The notes beneath the pieces were generated by a model that worked only from the letters and a program-made list of their open reading frames with translations, was not told the DNA's origin and searched no databases. 64,000 bases of DNA, from assembly GCF_002027705.1 (NCBI RefSeq), contig NZ_MBTG01000020.1, forward strand, positions 1 through 64,000. The letters are read 5' to 3'. The translations under genes and the position numbers were made by a program. The stretch comes from Paenibacillus ferrarius (GTDB lineage: Bacteria > Bacillota > Bacilli > Paenibacillales > NBRC-103111). Each line of letters begins with the position of its first letter. Positions within the stretch are counted from its first letter, which is position 1. Positions 37,967 to 46,951 of the stretch are shown here, one piece after another.

Positions 37967-38368
37967 TCAAGTTAGAGATGATATTAAAAATTTGACATCA
38001 CCATTTTTAGAATAGATCACATAGTCCGCGCCCAGCCCTTTGTAGATCAATCTGGGATTAACGCTTTGCGTAATCACATAGATAGGTCTGGATGTCAGGC
38101 TTCGACATAATTGGATATACCTGCAGCACAGCGGCAAGCTCTCCTCGAATAGAATGACGGTTCCGATCGGATAGTCGGGAATGAAGAAGGTTTCCGGTTT
38201 CGACGTATCCACTTGCATAATTTGCTTCACTCCCTGCCTTTCCAGCTCGAGTCTTTCCATCTTGTTGTTGGTCAAAGCAATAAAAGGAAGGCCAGCCAGC
38301 TTCACCAGCTTCATAAAGTCCTCGCCTGCCTTGGTTGGCGCAGCTATCAGCAAAAAATCGCTTTGCAT
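37967..38368 (-). CDS. Rossmann/RCK-like small protein, first gene of the kdp operon
   Basis: About 133 residues, soluble. The fold pattern is alternating strand and helix: FLLIAAPTKAGEDFMKLV, LPFIALTNNKMERLELERQG, VKQIMQVDTS, IGTVILFEESLPLCCRYIQL, RPIYVITQSVNPRLIYKGLG, ADYVIYSK. This resembles a TrkA-N/RCK Rossmann domain, but the GxGxxG loop is missing, so nucleotide binding is doubtful. The TGA stop overlaps the ribosome binding site of the 28-residue peptide, so it is translated with the kdp genes. The likely start is ATG 38368 (GTG 38377 is too close to GGGGG). A role in tuning Kdp is suggested only by position. Confidence 0.6.
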   Translation of the reverse strand: MQSDFLLIAAPTKAGEDFMKLVKLAGLPFIALTNNKMERLELERQGVKQIMQVDTSKPETFFIPDYPIGTVILFEESLPLCCRYIQLCRSLTSRPIYVITQSVNPRLIYKGLGADYVIYSKNGDVKFLISSLT

Positions 38369-38495
38369 GTCGATCACCGCCCCCTTTCCTGAATCATTGT
38401 AACGCCGAACCGTATAAAAATGAGGTAAAGAATCAGTAGCCAGCGTATAAAAAAAACATAAAAATCAGCCTGATTCCCCAGCAGCCGCTCATGAA

Positions 38496-38541
38496 AAAAA
38501 GAGCACCTCCTCGCTAAATACGCAGAGGAAGTGCTCTTTTT
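38496..38541. terminator. Bidirectional terminator upstream of the kdp operon
   Basis: AAAAAGAGCAC-c-TCCTC pairs with GAGGA-a-GTGCTCTTTTT around the loop gctaaatacgca. It ends the gene at 38549 on the minus strand and separates it from the kdp promoter region (38378-38495). Confidence 0.85.
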
Positions 38542-38548
38542 AGAAATC

Positions 38549-39016
38549 CTAGAAAGAAATATACGTCTGTGAATGGTCGAATAAATAAGTGCGGTTCCCT
38601 GGGAAGCTTCGTTCTTTTTTGCCTGCAGCCGAGTGTTCGAGCTTATCGAATAGATCCATCAAAACGGATTTCATGAGATGTGCCCGAACCGTTCCCCATG
38701 CCACTTCTTTCTGATGAATGTACACCAAACCATCCTCAGGCGTAAGTCCTTTGAGCTTTTGGAATACAATAGCCCATTGCACGAAATCCCCTTTCAGGCT
38801 CTCGCAAGGAATGACGAATTCCCCTAAACCATTAGTTCCGAGATTAGTTGAAATCGTCAGCAAACCGCAATGGCAGTCATTGCTATGACCGGGCTGCAGC
38901 TGATCCGACAGTTCGCAGTCAAATCGGAAACATTCGATACGGGTGATCTTGCACGCCTGAGTAAGTTTGGTGGTACATTCCTCTTTATCGAGTACAGACA
39001 GGGGTTCGGGATACAT
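38549..39016 (-). CDS. Hypothetical protein (about 155 aa)
   Basis: Not recognised. The product is soluble and starts MYPEPLSVLDKEECTTKLT (ATG 39016; TTG starts at 39037 and 39022 are alternatives behind AAGGAG). The middle contains CHCGLLTISTNLGTNGLGEF, then FVQWAIVFQKLKGLTPEDGL, and the end is basic and aromatic (FPGNRTYLFDHSQTY). The order of segments IECFRFD ... GLLTISTNLGTNGLGEF hints at an enolase-N-like capping fold, but no catalytic residues can be assigned. It is followed by the bidirectional terminator and divergent from the repeat-bearing gene at 39401. Confidence 0.55.
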   Translation of the reverse strand: MYPEPLSVLDKEECTTKLTQACKITRIECFRFDCELSDQLQPGHSNDCHCGLLTISTNLGTNGLGEFVIPCESLKGDFVQWAIVFQKLKGLTPEDGLVYIHQKEVAWGTVRAHLMKSVLMDLFDKLEHSAAGKKERSFPGNRTYLFDHSQTYISF

Positions 39017-39400
39017 AATCAATTCACTCTCCTTCAATATATGAACAATAAAAAAAGCCTAATTGCAGAGAATCTCTACCCTCAGGCTTCTTTGCAGCGC
39101 CTTGAAACAAACTGTGAAGTTGTTGAGACGAATCTTACTCCTTTCAGCCATTGTTGTAAAACGTGGCGAAGTATCCTATTTATTATTTTTCGAGGCATTT
39201 GAATGAATGGAAGCGCATCCAAATAAAATTTGCATTAATTTTACTCGTTGATTCTCCCGTTTACTCCCATTTTCAGCATTTTTATTTCATTTTTATAGGT
39301 TGCTCTCGTTTCTTTACCCCCTTTTTATGCCGTTCTCCTTTACGATGATTTCAAGCATGTGAGAGCAATACCCTTAAACCAGTCAGAAGGAGATAATGCC

Positions 39401-40120
39401 ATGGCTTCCTCTCGCCAATGTTATTTAGGAATCGTTCCCCACCTGCTAAATCCGATCCATTTGGCTTACGAATGGTTTGGTGTTGTATGGCTGGAAGAGG
39501 AGCATCAATTCCCTGTGATTATCGGCTATTGGTTCGCTAACGAAAAAACCGAAATCTTAGAGAATGTGAAACTATCCGGCTGCAGCCAATGGGTCGAAGT
39601 ATCCAATCACTATATCCTCATGAATATGTATCAATCCATCCGCAAGAAACAAAGCGACGAAGATTGGAATCATCGCAGCCGCTTATCGATCCGAACGATG
39701 TTCACATCACCTTGGAAAGAAGCATCCCCAGGGTTGTATATCATCAAATCCCGGAATACCTACCCCCTTCATGCTTCAGCCGTGCTGAAAAAGAAGTTCT
39801 TTGTATGGCTGGAACACACAGCTGTATGTGAAACGGAAGAGGAGTTTCGTGCTTTCATGGGACGAGTACATGCAGAGCACCAAGACATGCAAGAGCACCA
39901 AGACATGCAAGAGCACCAAGACATGCAAGAGCACCAAGACATGCAAGAGCACCAAGACATCCAGAGCACGAAGACATGCAGAGCGCGAAGACATGCAGAG
40001 CACGAAGACATGCAGAGCACGAAGACATGCAGAGCACGAAGACATGCAGAGCACCAAGATATAGCACGAAAAAGAGGCTTTCTCCAGGCGAAAGCCCACC
40101 TACCTCAAGACTCACTTTAG
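39401..40120 (+). CDS. Hypothetical protein with a C-terminal repeat tail
   Basis: About 239 residues, not recognised. The first about 155 residues form a soluble domain (CYLGIVPHLLNPIHLAYEWF, GYWFANEKTEI, SIRTMFTSPWKEA). The tail is made of HQDMQE repeats, then a 17-residue repeat STKTCRARRHAEHEDMQ. The change comes from the DNA: four 18-bp units keep the frame, then five 17-bp units rotate it. AAGGAG lies 8 nt before ATG 39401, while the longer frame from 39359 lacks a site. Gain or loss of one 17-bp unit would change the whole C-terminus, so the tail is probably not under strong selection. Confidence 0.55.
   Translation: MASSRQCYLGIVPHLLNPIHLAYEWFGVVWLEEEHQFPVIIGYWFANEKTEILENVKLSGCSQWVEVSNHYILMNMYQSIRKKQSDEDWNHRSRLSIRTMFTSPWKEASPGLYIIKSRNTYPLHASAVLKKKFFVWLEHTAVCETEEEFRAFMGRVHAEHQDMQEHQDMQEHQDMQEHQDMQEHQDIQSTKTCRARRHAEHEDMQSTKTCRARRHAEHQDIARKRGFLQAKAHLPQDSL
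39875..40062. repeat. Tandem repeat switching from 18-bp to 17-bp period inside a gene
   Basis: Four units of GAGCACCAAGACATGCAA (18 bp), a 16-bp junction unit, then five units of AGAGCACGAAGACATGC (17 bp) and a partial one. The period change rotates the reading frame of the host gene. Confidence 0.9.
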
Positions 40121-40300
40121 CCAATCCTCTCAGCAGGAAGCGCGAAATCCGTCTCCACACGATGGCAATGCGATTCGCATTGGCTTTGATTTTAGTACCA
40201 TGTACTTTCACAATATAGCCTGTGTGTAATTTGGCCTGCGCTCGAGTTGGTAGGGGACTTCTCGCCTGCCGGACCTCTGTCTGGCGTTTTTGGCAATTGG

Positions 40301-40392
40301 AATAACTCAAATCGTAAAATTCCTGCGATTATGCATCTTTTTGTTCTTGAAATAACCTAAATCGTGAAATTCCTGCGATTATACATCTTTTT
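40301..40392. repeat. Two 50-bp direct repeats with AATCG hairpins
   Basis: Copies at 40301-40342 and 40351-40392 share AAATCGT-AAATTCCTGCGATT-AT-CATCTTTTT. In each, AATCG and CGATT are inverted. They resemble intergenic repeat elements. No gene is seen from 40121 to 41001. Confidence 0.7.
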
Positions 40393-40423
40393 AAGGCCTT
40401 TTCTTCATTTCTGGGTGAAAAAG

Positions 40424-40452
40424 CTTAAAAAGCCTGCACTTTGGCAGGCTTT
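40424..40452 (-). terminator. Hairpin, probable minus-strand terminator
   Basis: AGCCTGC-caaagt-GCAGGCT on the minus strand followed by TTTTTAAGC. It is the first terminator-like hairpin met by transcripts leaving the HpaB gene at 41002, beyond the 9-bp repeat array. Confidence 0.5.
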
Positions 40453-40510
40453 CAGAATCAGCGACAATGTGCCTCACTTCAATGAAGAACCCAGGGCCAA
40501 ATAAACGGGG

Positions 40511-40923
40511 GGCTACTTGAGCTACTTAGGCTATTTGGGCTACTCAGGCTACTTGAGCTACTTGAGCTACTTAGGCTACTTGGGCTACTTGGGCTACTTG
40601 AGCTACTCGGAGCTACTCAGACTGCTTTGACTACTTGGGCTACTTGAACTATTTTGGCTACTTGAGCTACTTAGGCTATTTGGGCTTCTTGAGCTACTTG
40701 AGCTACTCGGGCTACTCGGGCTACTTCGACTACTTGAGCTACTTTGACTACTCGGGCTACCTGGACTACTCGGGCTACTTGAGCTACTCGGGCTACTCGG
40801 GCTACTTGAGCTACTTTGACTACTCGGGCTACTTCGGTTACTCGGGCTACTTGAGCTACTCGAGCTACTTGGGCTACTCGGGCTACTTGAGCTACTCGAG
40901 CTACTTTGGCTACTCGGGCTATC
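40511..40923. repeat. 9-bp minisatellite, about 45 units of [GA]GCTACT[TC]G
   Basis: The unit GGCTACTTG/AGCTACTCG repeats with point variation and one frame break near 40610-40620. Because 9 is divisible by 3, both strands stay open: tyrosine-rich on plus, serine-rich on minus. Neither has a ribosome binding site, so they are treated as by-products. Confidence 0.9.
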
Positions 40924-41001
40924 CCACCTCAAGGGATAATCCCTTTTTTTACTAATTCACTCGGCGCTGAGAGACCATCGATACCAGCTCTCCGCGTTGG
41001 T

Positions 41002-42450
41002 TTACGACAGAAAATCTTGCACCCGCTGCTTGAACGTTTCTCTGCCTTGGTACCCATGATACAAGCGGTTGTTCACGATGAGCGAATTCCCAAAGAAGAA
41101 TCGCTCGTAAACCGTCTGTCTGCCGCCAAATGCGCTGACGCTCAGCTCCCACGCCAGCCTGGATAATTGCACATTCTCTTTGGCATCCAGGCCTATGCCT
41201 TTCAAGTACCGATCCAATTGGCCATGGATTTCGCTGTCGAAATCTTTCTCATCCGGGATCATGATAAGCCCGCTTGAGCCAATTAACTGAATGATTTCAA
41301 TCATACGGGGATATATTTTCGGAAAATACGCATTAGCGGCAAGCAGCGGCTTCCGATTGGGAAGCATGCTGCCCCACCGATCGAGAGCCGCGCCCTTCTC
41401 GGCGGCAAGCTGCAGAGCCTTGAGCGTTTCCAAGGCGATGATAACCTCCGTCACCTTCTCAACCACATGCTCATGTCTCTCCAGTCCGGCGGCTTCGACC
41501 ATTGATTCAATAGTTCCGAGCAGAAACTCCGTTTTGGCGATGTTTTTGCACATAATCTGTGTGCTGGCATGGGTAAAGAAACGGCTTTCGTCGAAGAATC
41601 GGTACGCCAACTCCTCATTCCCGCATATAAAGACCCGATCCCACGGGACTAGCGCATCATCGAAGATGACAAGCGTATCCATCTCCTCAAAGCGGGAGCT
41701 TAGCGGATAATTAAACGTAGATTCTCCGCCTACGAAGCTTTCCCGGCAGATGAACCGGACCTTAGGCAGGTTGCTCGGCACAGCAAATGCAAATACAAAA
41801 GGATTCTCCTCATCCCCCTCACAAGGAAGCGGTGTTGGATACACAAGAATTTCGTCCGAGGTGGCCCCTTGCGTATCTAATAGAAAAGCTCCGCGGATCA
41901 CGATGCCATCTTTATTCTTTTCGATAACACGAGCGGCAGACGGCTCTTCAAAAAACTTCATAAAGCTCGGCCATCTGCTTGCCTTTGGTTGGATAAACAC
42001 ATGCGAAAGCGTGATGTCATTTTCACGGCAATAGGCATAGTACTGTCTCAAATTCGAAGCATATTGCGGGTTTTCCTCTTCAAGATAACCTGCCGCGGAA
42101 GCGAACGCCATTAGGGATGTATTCATATAATCGGGGGCGCGGCCGAGAAAACCGTGATGCGTATTCGCCCAAATCTGCATCATCTCTCTCCTTGCAGCAA
42201 GATCCTTCTTCGTCTTAGGCTGCAAGAAGGATAGCCCGACCGGATCTCCTGTGAGCGGCGAAGCATACGACATTTTGGCTTTCAATTTGTCCTCCAGCTG
42301 CATATCATACATGGCTGATTGAGTCGTCATAAGCCCCTTGAACGCTTTATGCTCCGATATCTCCCCCTTCACCTGCTCACCCGCTAACCAGATCTCAGGT
42401 AAATTCTTATTTATTCGTTCAATATACTGACCTCCATTTTTCACTGGCAT
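41002..42450 (-). CDS. HpaB-family flavin-dependent monooxygenase (4-hydroxyphenylacetate 3-hydroxylase type)
   Basis: About 482 residues with the acyl-CoA-dehydrogenase-like fold of two-component aromatic hydroxylases. Seen: the N-terminal HpaB domain up to about 270 (SYASPLTGDPVGLSFLQPKT, ANTHHGFLGRAPDYMNTSLM, HVFIQPK) and the C-terminal helical domain (FDDALVPWDRVFICGNEELA, MVEAAGLERHEHV, LIGSSGLIMIPDEKDF). It uses FADH2 supplied by a separate reductase (HpaC), which is not nearby. The closest type is YoaI of B. subtilis; the true phenolic substrate is unknown. AAGGAGG lies 10 nt before ATG 42450, preferred over the upstream ATG at 42474. Single gene. Confidence 0.87.
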   Translation of the reverse strand: MPVKNGGQYIERINKNLPEIWLAGEQVKGEISEHKAFKGLMTTQSAMYDMQLEDKLKAKMSYASPLTGDPVGLSFLQPKTKKDLAARREMMQIWANTHHGFLGRAPDYMNTSLMAFASAAGYLEEENPQYASNLRQYYAYCRENDITLSHVFIQPKASRWPSFMKFFEEPSAARVIEKNKDGIVIRGAFLLDTQGATSDEILVYPTPLPCEGDEENPFVFAFAVPSNLPKVRFICRESFVGGESTFNYPLSSRFEEMDTLVIFDDALVPWDRVFICGNEELAYRFFDESRFFTHASTQIMCKNIAKTEFLLGTIESMVEAAGLERHEHVVEKVTEVIIALETLKALQLAAEKGAALDRWGSMLPNRKPLLAANAYFPKIYPRMIEIIQLIGSSGLIMIPDEKDFDSEIHGQLDRYLKGIGLDAKENVQLSRLAWELSVSAFGGRQTVYERFFFGNSLIVNNRLYHGYQGRETFKQRVQDFLS

Positions 42451-42568
42451 TGTACACTCGCCTCCTTGATTCACTGTGTTACTGTATTCAAATCAAGGCT
42501 GCTTTGCATGAACGAATGCCTAATAGGAAGCTAATTCATGGAAGAAACTGGTCGACTGTCCGTTCCAG

Positions 42569-44395
42569 CTATTTTTTCAAATGGTAAGGAACTGTCGTTA
42601 CGACTAGATTCCGTCGATACAGCAGGAAAGCGCGAATCAACAAGCTGGACTGGTTATGGAGGATATTGTGCCAGCTTTTCTTGGGAATAAACTGCGGAAT
42701 CAAGACGGTTACCCGGAAATTGGCTTCATTCGCTTTATGTTCAACGGTGTCTATGAATTTCGTCAAGGGATGAATAATGCTGCGATACTGGGAATGGAGC
42801 GTGACTAATCGGACATCCGGCTGCCAAGTCTGCCATTTCTCTTCGAATTGCTTCTCCGCATCCCGATCAAAAGCAACATAGACGGCAATAATCTGGTCCG
42901 GTGAAAGCGATTTTGCATAATTCAAAGAATTTTCCACAACATGCGTAATCCCCGCAACAGGCACGATCATGATATTGCCTTCGATAGGAATCGTCGGTTC
43001 ACAGGTGGTGATACGCAGCTGTTCGCCGACAGCCTCATAATGTTTTTTGATTCGATGGAAGATGAACACAATCAAAGGCAGGAAGATTAAGACCGCCCAC
43101 ACCTGACCGAATTTGGTTAAAAAGAAAATCATCATAACCGTAAAGCTAATCAAGGCTCCAACCAAATTAACCGTTAATTTCAGCACCCAGCCTTTGGGCT
43201 TCTCACGTATCCACTTGACCAGCATTCCTGTTTGAGCCAGCGTAAAGGGAATGAATACCCCAACGGCGTACAGCGGGATCAGATGTTCCGTTTTCCCTTT
43301 GAAGGCGATGATCAGCAGGATGGACGCTACCGCCAGAAAAATGATCCCATTGGAATAACCTAATCGGTCTCCCCGAATGGTGAACATTCTTGCGATGAAT
43401 TTATCTTTGGCCAAATTAACAGCCAGCAGCGGGAATGCCGAATAGCCCGTATTCGCGGCGAGCACGAGGATCATGGCTGTAGTCCCCTGGATGAAATAAT
43501 ACATCACATTACGCCCAAACGTCTGAGAAGCTATCTGAGAGACAACCGTTTCCTGCGCTTTGGGAGCAATGCCGTAATAATAAGCCAGATAGACGATTCC
43601 CGAGAATAAAATCGCCAGCAAGAGCCCCATCGCCATTAGCGTTTTGGAGGCATTATTCGGACCGGGATCTTTAAAGTTGGGAATTGCATTGGAGATCGCT
43701 TCGACACCGGTTAAGGCGGAACTCCCTGACGCAAAGGCTTTTAGTAGCAAAAATAAGGAAATACCAGCAACAGGAGTACCCAAAGAGGCATGTAAATCCG
43801 GTGCCACATTTCCCATTAGGATGTGGTATACGCCTACGATAATTAAGATGATCAATGCCAAGATAAACAAGTAGACCGGATAAGCCAGTATGGAAGCTGA
43901 TTCTGTAATCCCCCGCAAATTCAAGATCGTTATGAACACAACGAGGATAACAGCGATCTCGACATTGTAAGGATGCAGGTGCGGGAAGGCTGAGGTTATG
44001 GCATCCGTCCCCGCGGAAATACTGACCGCAACGGTTAAGATATAATCGACTAATAAGGAACCTCCCGCAATCAACCCTGCGTTCACACCGAGATTTTCCT
44101 TCGATACGACATACGCCCCGCCACCATGCGGATAGGCGAAAATAATTTGACGATAGGACAAGATAAGCGCAAGCAAAAGAATGAGTACGCCAACAGCAAT
44201 CGGAATCGTATACCAGAAGGCTACTGCGCTCACGGTAATCAAAACAATGAGTATTTGTTCGGGTCCATAGGCAACCGAAGATAAAGCGTCTGATGAGAGA
44301 ATGGCTAAAGCCTTCGTTTTATTCAGCTTTTGCTCCCCTAATTCGTTAGACTTTAAAGGCTGACCGATTAAAAGCCTCTTTAATGCATACCACAT
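42569..44395 (-). CDS. kimA: KimA-type potassium transporter (KUP/APC family)
   Basis: 608 residues, nearly the same length as B. subtilis KimA (YdaO). Twelve membrane helices, then a cytoplasmic domain of about 150 residues. Segments match KimA closely: ALAILSSDALSSVAYGPEQI, YPHGGGAYVVSKENLG, LLVDYILTVAVSISAGTDAI, GVEAISNAIPNFKDPGPNNA, and C-terminally VGEQLRITTCEPTIPIEG and LVTLHSQYRS. KimA imports K+ with protons and is inhibited by c-di-AMP. In B. subtilis a c-di-AMP riboswitch precedes it; the roughly 130-nt leader here shows none. Located 4 kb from the kdp operon, giving two K+ uptake systems in one region. Confidence 0.92.
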   Translation of the reverse strand: MWYALKRLLIGQPLKSNELGEQKLNKTKALAILSSDALSSVAYGPEQILIVLITVSAVAFWYTIPIAVGVLILLLALILSYRQIIFAYPHGGGAYVVSKENLGVNAGLIAGGSLLVDYILTVAVSISAGTDAITSAFPHLHPYNVEIAVILVVFITILNLRGITESASILAYPVYLFILALIILIIVGVYHILMGNVAPDLHASLGTPVAGISLFLLLKAFASGSSALTGVEAISNAIPNFKDPGPNNASKTLMAMGLLLAILFSGIVYLAYYYGIAPKAQETVVSQIASQTFGRNVMYYFIQGTTAMILVLAANTGYSAFPLLAVNLAKDKFIARMFTIRGDRLGYSNGIIFLAVASILLIIAFKGKTEHLIPLYAVGVFIPFTLAQTGMLVKWIREKPKGWVLKLTVNLVGALISFTVMMIFFLTKFGQVWAVLIFLPLIVFIFHRIKKHYEAVGEQLRITTCEPTIPIEGNIMIVPVAGITHVVENSLNYAKSLSPDQIIAVYVAFDRDAEKQFEEKWQTWQPDVRLVTLHSQYRSIIHPLTKFIDTVEHKANEANFRVTVLIPQFIPKKSWHNILHNQSSLLIRAFLLYRRNLVVTTVPYHLKK

Positions 44396-44524
44396 ATCAA
44401 CACCGCCATCCTTAATAAGATCACCTTAATAATACCCCATTTATGAGAAAAGGAACCAAAAATTAATGACCTTAGAATTATCCCCTTACACCAATCGGAT
44501 GTGTGATAAAATGGGAAATGCAAC

Positions 44525-45454
44525 TTGATACATCAGTCTACCTGTTGGATGGTGAATACAGTGATCGATCGATTCCCTGCAATTCGGCATGCCACTTTTC
44601 GGGAGCTGTCTCCGAGCGTGCATTGGGCACAGATGCATCAGCGAACGCCTCAGTTCAAATGGTCACGACGCATGTATGATTATGAGTTCCTCTATGTCAT
44701 GCAGGGGGACATTCGAGTGACCTTGCTTGGCGAGTCTTTCCTCGTTCCCGCGGAACATCTGTTGTTTCTGCCAGCCAGCGTGCATCATAGAATTGAAATT
44801 CTGACAGAGCCTTGTGTGCAGCTGCTAGGCATCCATTTCGATTTCTTCAATGATTTGCACATGAAACAGGAAGAGCTTGTCGTCGATGAGAGCAATCCCT
44901 ATGAAGAATCCTTCTGTGCGATGCCTTATATAGAAGGCAACCCGATTCTGCCCTTCCGATATGCGATTCATCTGCCCCCGGCTATCGTTTCGCTAATGGA
45001 GGCCATGATTCAGGAAACGAATGAGCAGAAGCAAGGCTACGAAATGATCTGCAATGGGCTTATGCTGCAAATGCTCACGCTGCTAATCCGCCATCATGAT
45101 GAAACCAACCGGGTCCATCACCCCAAATATCAAGAAAGCTTACATCATTTAGCCCATGAACTGAAAACGCATTATCGAAGAAAGTGGACCAATGTCGAGA
45201 TGGCCGCTTTCATCAATGTTCATGAAGACTATATGAGTAAGCTGTTTAAAGATAGTATGGGCATGAGTCCCAATAAATATCTGCAATCCATTCGCCATCA
45301 GCAAGCCAAGCGGCTCCTTCGCGAAACCGATGATAAAATCGAAGCCATCGCGATGGAAATCGGCTATGAGGACTTTCACTATTTCAGCCGGATGTTCAAA
45401 AAGTGGGAAGGCATTTCCGCGCAGCAGTACCGCAAATTCTCGCAAATGATTTAA
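44525..45454 (+). CDS. AraC-family transcriptional regulator with cupin sensor
   Basis: About 300 residues. The N-terminal cupin is visible in YDYEFLYVMQGDIRVTLLGE and LLFLPASVHHRIEI. The C-terminal double helix-turn-helix (about 205-305) has WTNVEMAAFINVHEDYMSKL and AIAMEIGYEDFHYFSRMFKK. The start is uncertain: TTG 44525, ATG 44549 or GTG 44561 are all possible, none with a strong site. It is divergent from kimA and convergent with yesN, its stop touching the yesN stop. It could regulate the sugar locus; a link with kimA is unlikely. Confidence 0.82.
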   Translation: MIHQSTCWMVNTVIDRFPAIRHATFRELSPSVHWAQMHQRTPQFKWSRRMYDYEFLYVMQGDIRVTLLGESFLVPAEHLLFLPASVHHRIEILTEPCVQLLGIHFDFFNDLHMKQEELVVDESNPYEESFCAMPYIEGNPILPFRYAIHLPPAIVSLMEAMIQETNEQKQGYEMICNGLMLQMLTLLIRHHDETNRVHHPKYQESLHHLAHELKTHYRRKWTNVEMAAFINVHEDYMSKLFKDSMGMSPNKYLQSIRHQQAKRLLRETDDKIEAIAMEIGYEDFHYFSRMFKKWEGISAQQYRKFSQMI

Positions 45455-46951
45455 TTACACCTGACTTTTGCGAAAGTCGGACGGATAGCTCGAGCAATTC
45501 TCTACGAACAGCTTGGTGAAATGCCGCGTGCTGTAATAGCCCACCTTCTCCGCGATTTGCTTCACCTGCAAATTCGTGTTGAGCAGCAGTTCCTTCGCTT
45601 TCAGCATGCGGATATTCGTCAAATATTTCACAAACGGTGTTCCTGTTTTTTTATGAAACTGCGTGCTTAAATAGTTGGCGGAAACGTTCAGTTGATGGGC
45701 AATTTGGCCAATCCCGACATCATCCATATAATGCTGCTCGATATACTGGACGACATGTTCAATGAAATCAGCCGTGACCGGCTCTCTTGGCTTAATTTCA
45801 AGCAGCCGAAGCTCCCCTAAGCTTCGCAGCTCATGGATAACCTCATCTTCAGAGGAGGGTCCTGTCATCCGAATGCCAAGAGCATGCTGCATAAATAGCT
45901 GAACCGCCTGTTTGGTTTGATCCATAGTCAGCCGTTGATCCTGCTGAAACAATATTTCCATTTCACCAACAGCCGTCTGGTAATTCAAGTAAGCTCTGAA
46001 ATGCAGATGGTGCTTGATCGAGCAGAACAGTTGGCTGACTTTAACTTTCGCTGGAACGCTCGCTTCTGCTTCCAATTCCTCATAACCCACACGCCGCCCA
46101 ATTCCGCAGATAACACGAAGATGACTCCATTGCCCAAGCTGAACTAGCTGCATATTTAACGACTCAAAGCCGTGGCAATCCCTGGTCTGCAAGATCGTAA
46201 CGGCCGTTCCCTCCCGCTGGTAGCTCTGAGCAAGCTCATCCAACGCGCCGAAGAAGTGCTGCATCTGATCCCTACAGTCTACGCCTTTCGATGGATCCCA
46301 AGAACCGATTGCGGCCATATCGCCACTTGGCAGCGAAACGACTGCGAAATTCATGCCGTATACAAGCTGGCGGTTCATTCGCAAGCGCAGCTCATCATAG
46401 AAGACACACATCAGGTCCGACAGTGCTCTTCCCGTCATCGTGGTATCAAACAAACAAATCGCGCCAACAAACCAGCCTTGTATGAAGACGCTGTCCAGTT
46501 CCTCGAATTTCAGAGACGTGAGCCCATTACAGAGTGCAAACAAGCTATTCTCAAATTGCTGATTCAGCATGCGGATGAACTCTTTGTTATCCTTTGCCGT
46601 ATTCGTCAAGGCACGCTCTAATTCAACCGGATTGATGGGCTTCAGCAAATATTCGGACGCCCCCAGCTTCACAGCCTCCTGCGCGTAGCTGAAGTCTGAG
46701 TAGCCGCTCAGAATAATCCACTTTGTACATGGAGAAATAATTTTCCCCAGGCGCATGGCCTCAAGGCCACTCATCCTCGGCATGCGAATATCAATAATCG
46801 CTACACTTGGCTTATGTTCTTGGACCAGTTCCAGCAATTCTTCTCCATTGGATGCTTCCCCCACAAGATCCCATGAGGTCTCTACTTCCTGAATCATAAT
46901 TCGGATACTAGCCCTAATCAGATGCTCATCATCTGCAATGATAAATTTCAT
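45455..46951 (-). CDS. YesN-type response regulator (REC plus AraC HTH)
   Basis: 498 residues. The receiver (about 1-120) has IIADDEHLIR, acceptor in AIIDIRMPRM and Lys in YLLKPINP. A variable middle region follows, and the double helix-turn-helix is at about 395-495 (VGIGQIAHQLNVSANYLSTQ, VKQIAEKVGYYSTRHFTKLF). It should be phosphorylated by the YesM kinase whose gene overlaps its start by 4 nt (ATGA), and then activate the sugar transporter operon just upstream. Such pairs answer to extracellular oligosaccharides, often through the binding protein. Confidence 0.9.
   Translation of the reverse strand: MKFIIADDEHLIRASIRIMIQEVETSWDLVGEASNGEELLELVQEHKPSVAIIDIRMPRMSGLEAMRLGKIISPCTKWIILSGYSDFSYAQEAVKLGASEYLLKPINPVELERALTNTAKDNKEFIRMLNQQFENSLFALCNGLTSLKFEELDSVFIQGWFVGAICLFDTTMTGRALSDLMCVFYDELRLRMNRQLVYGMNFAVVSLPSGDMAAIGSWDPSKGVDCRDQMQHFFGALDELAQSYQREGTAVTILQTRDCHGFESLNMQLVQLGQWSHLRVICGIGRRVGYEELEAEASVPAKVKVSQLFCSIKHHLHFRAYLNYQTAVGEMEILFQQDQRLTMDQTKQAVQLFMQHALGIRMTGPSSEDEVIHELRSLGELRLLEIKPREPVTADFIEHVVQYIEQHYMDDVGIGQIAHQLNVSANYLSTQFHKKTGTPFVKYLTNIRMLKAKELLLNTNLQVKQIAEKVGYYSTRHFTKLFVENCSSYPSDFRKSQV

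Noticed and set aside
38378..38500. c-di-AMP (ydaO) riboswitch before kdp
   Set aside because: The space is about 120 nt and none of the known conserved segments was recognised; the kimA leader also lacks them.
40603..40955. Tyr-rich (plus) and Ser-rich (minus) open frames
   Set aside because: Both are products of the 9-bp minisatellite with no start signals.
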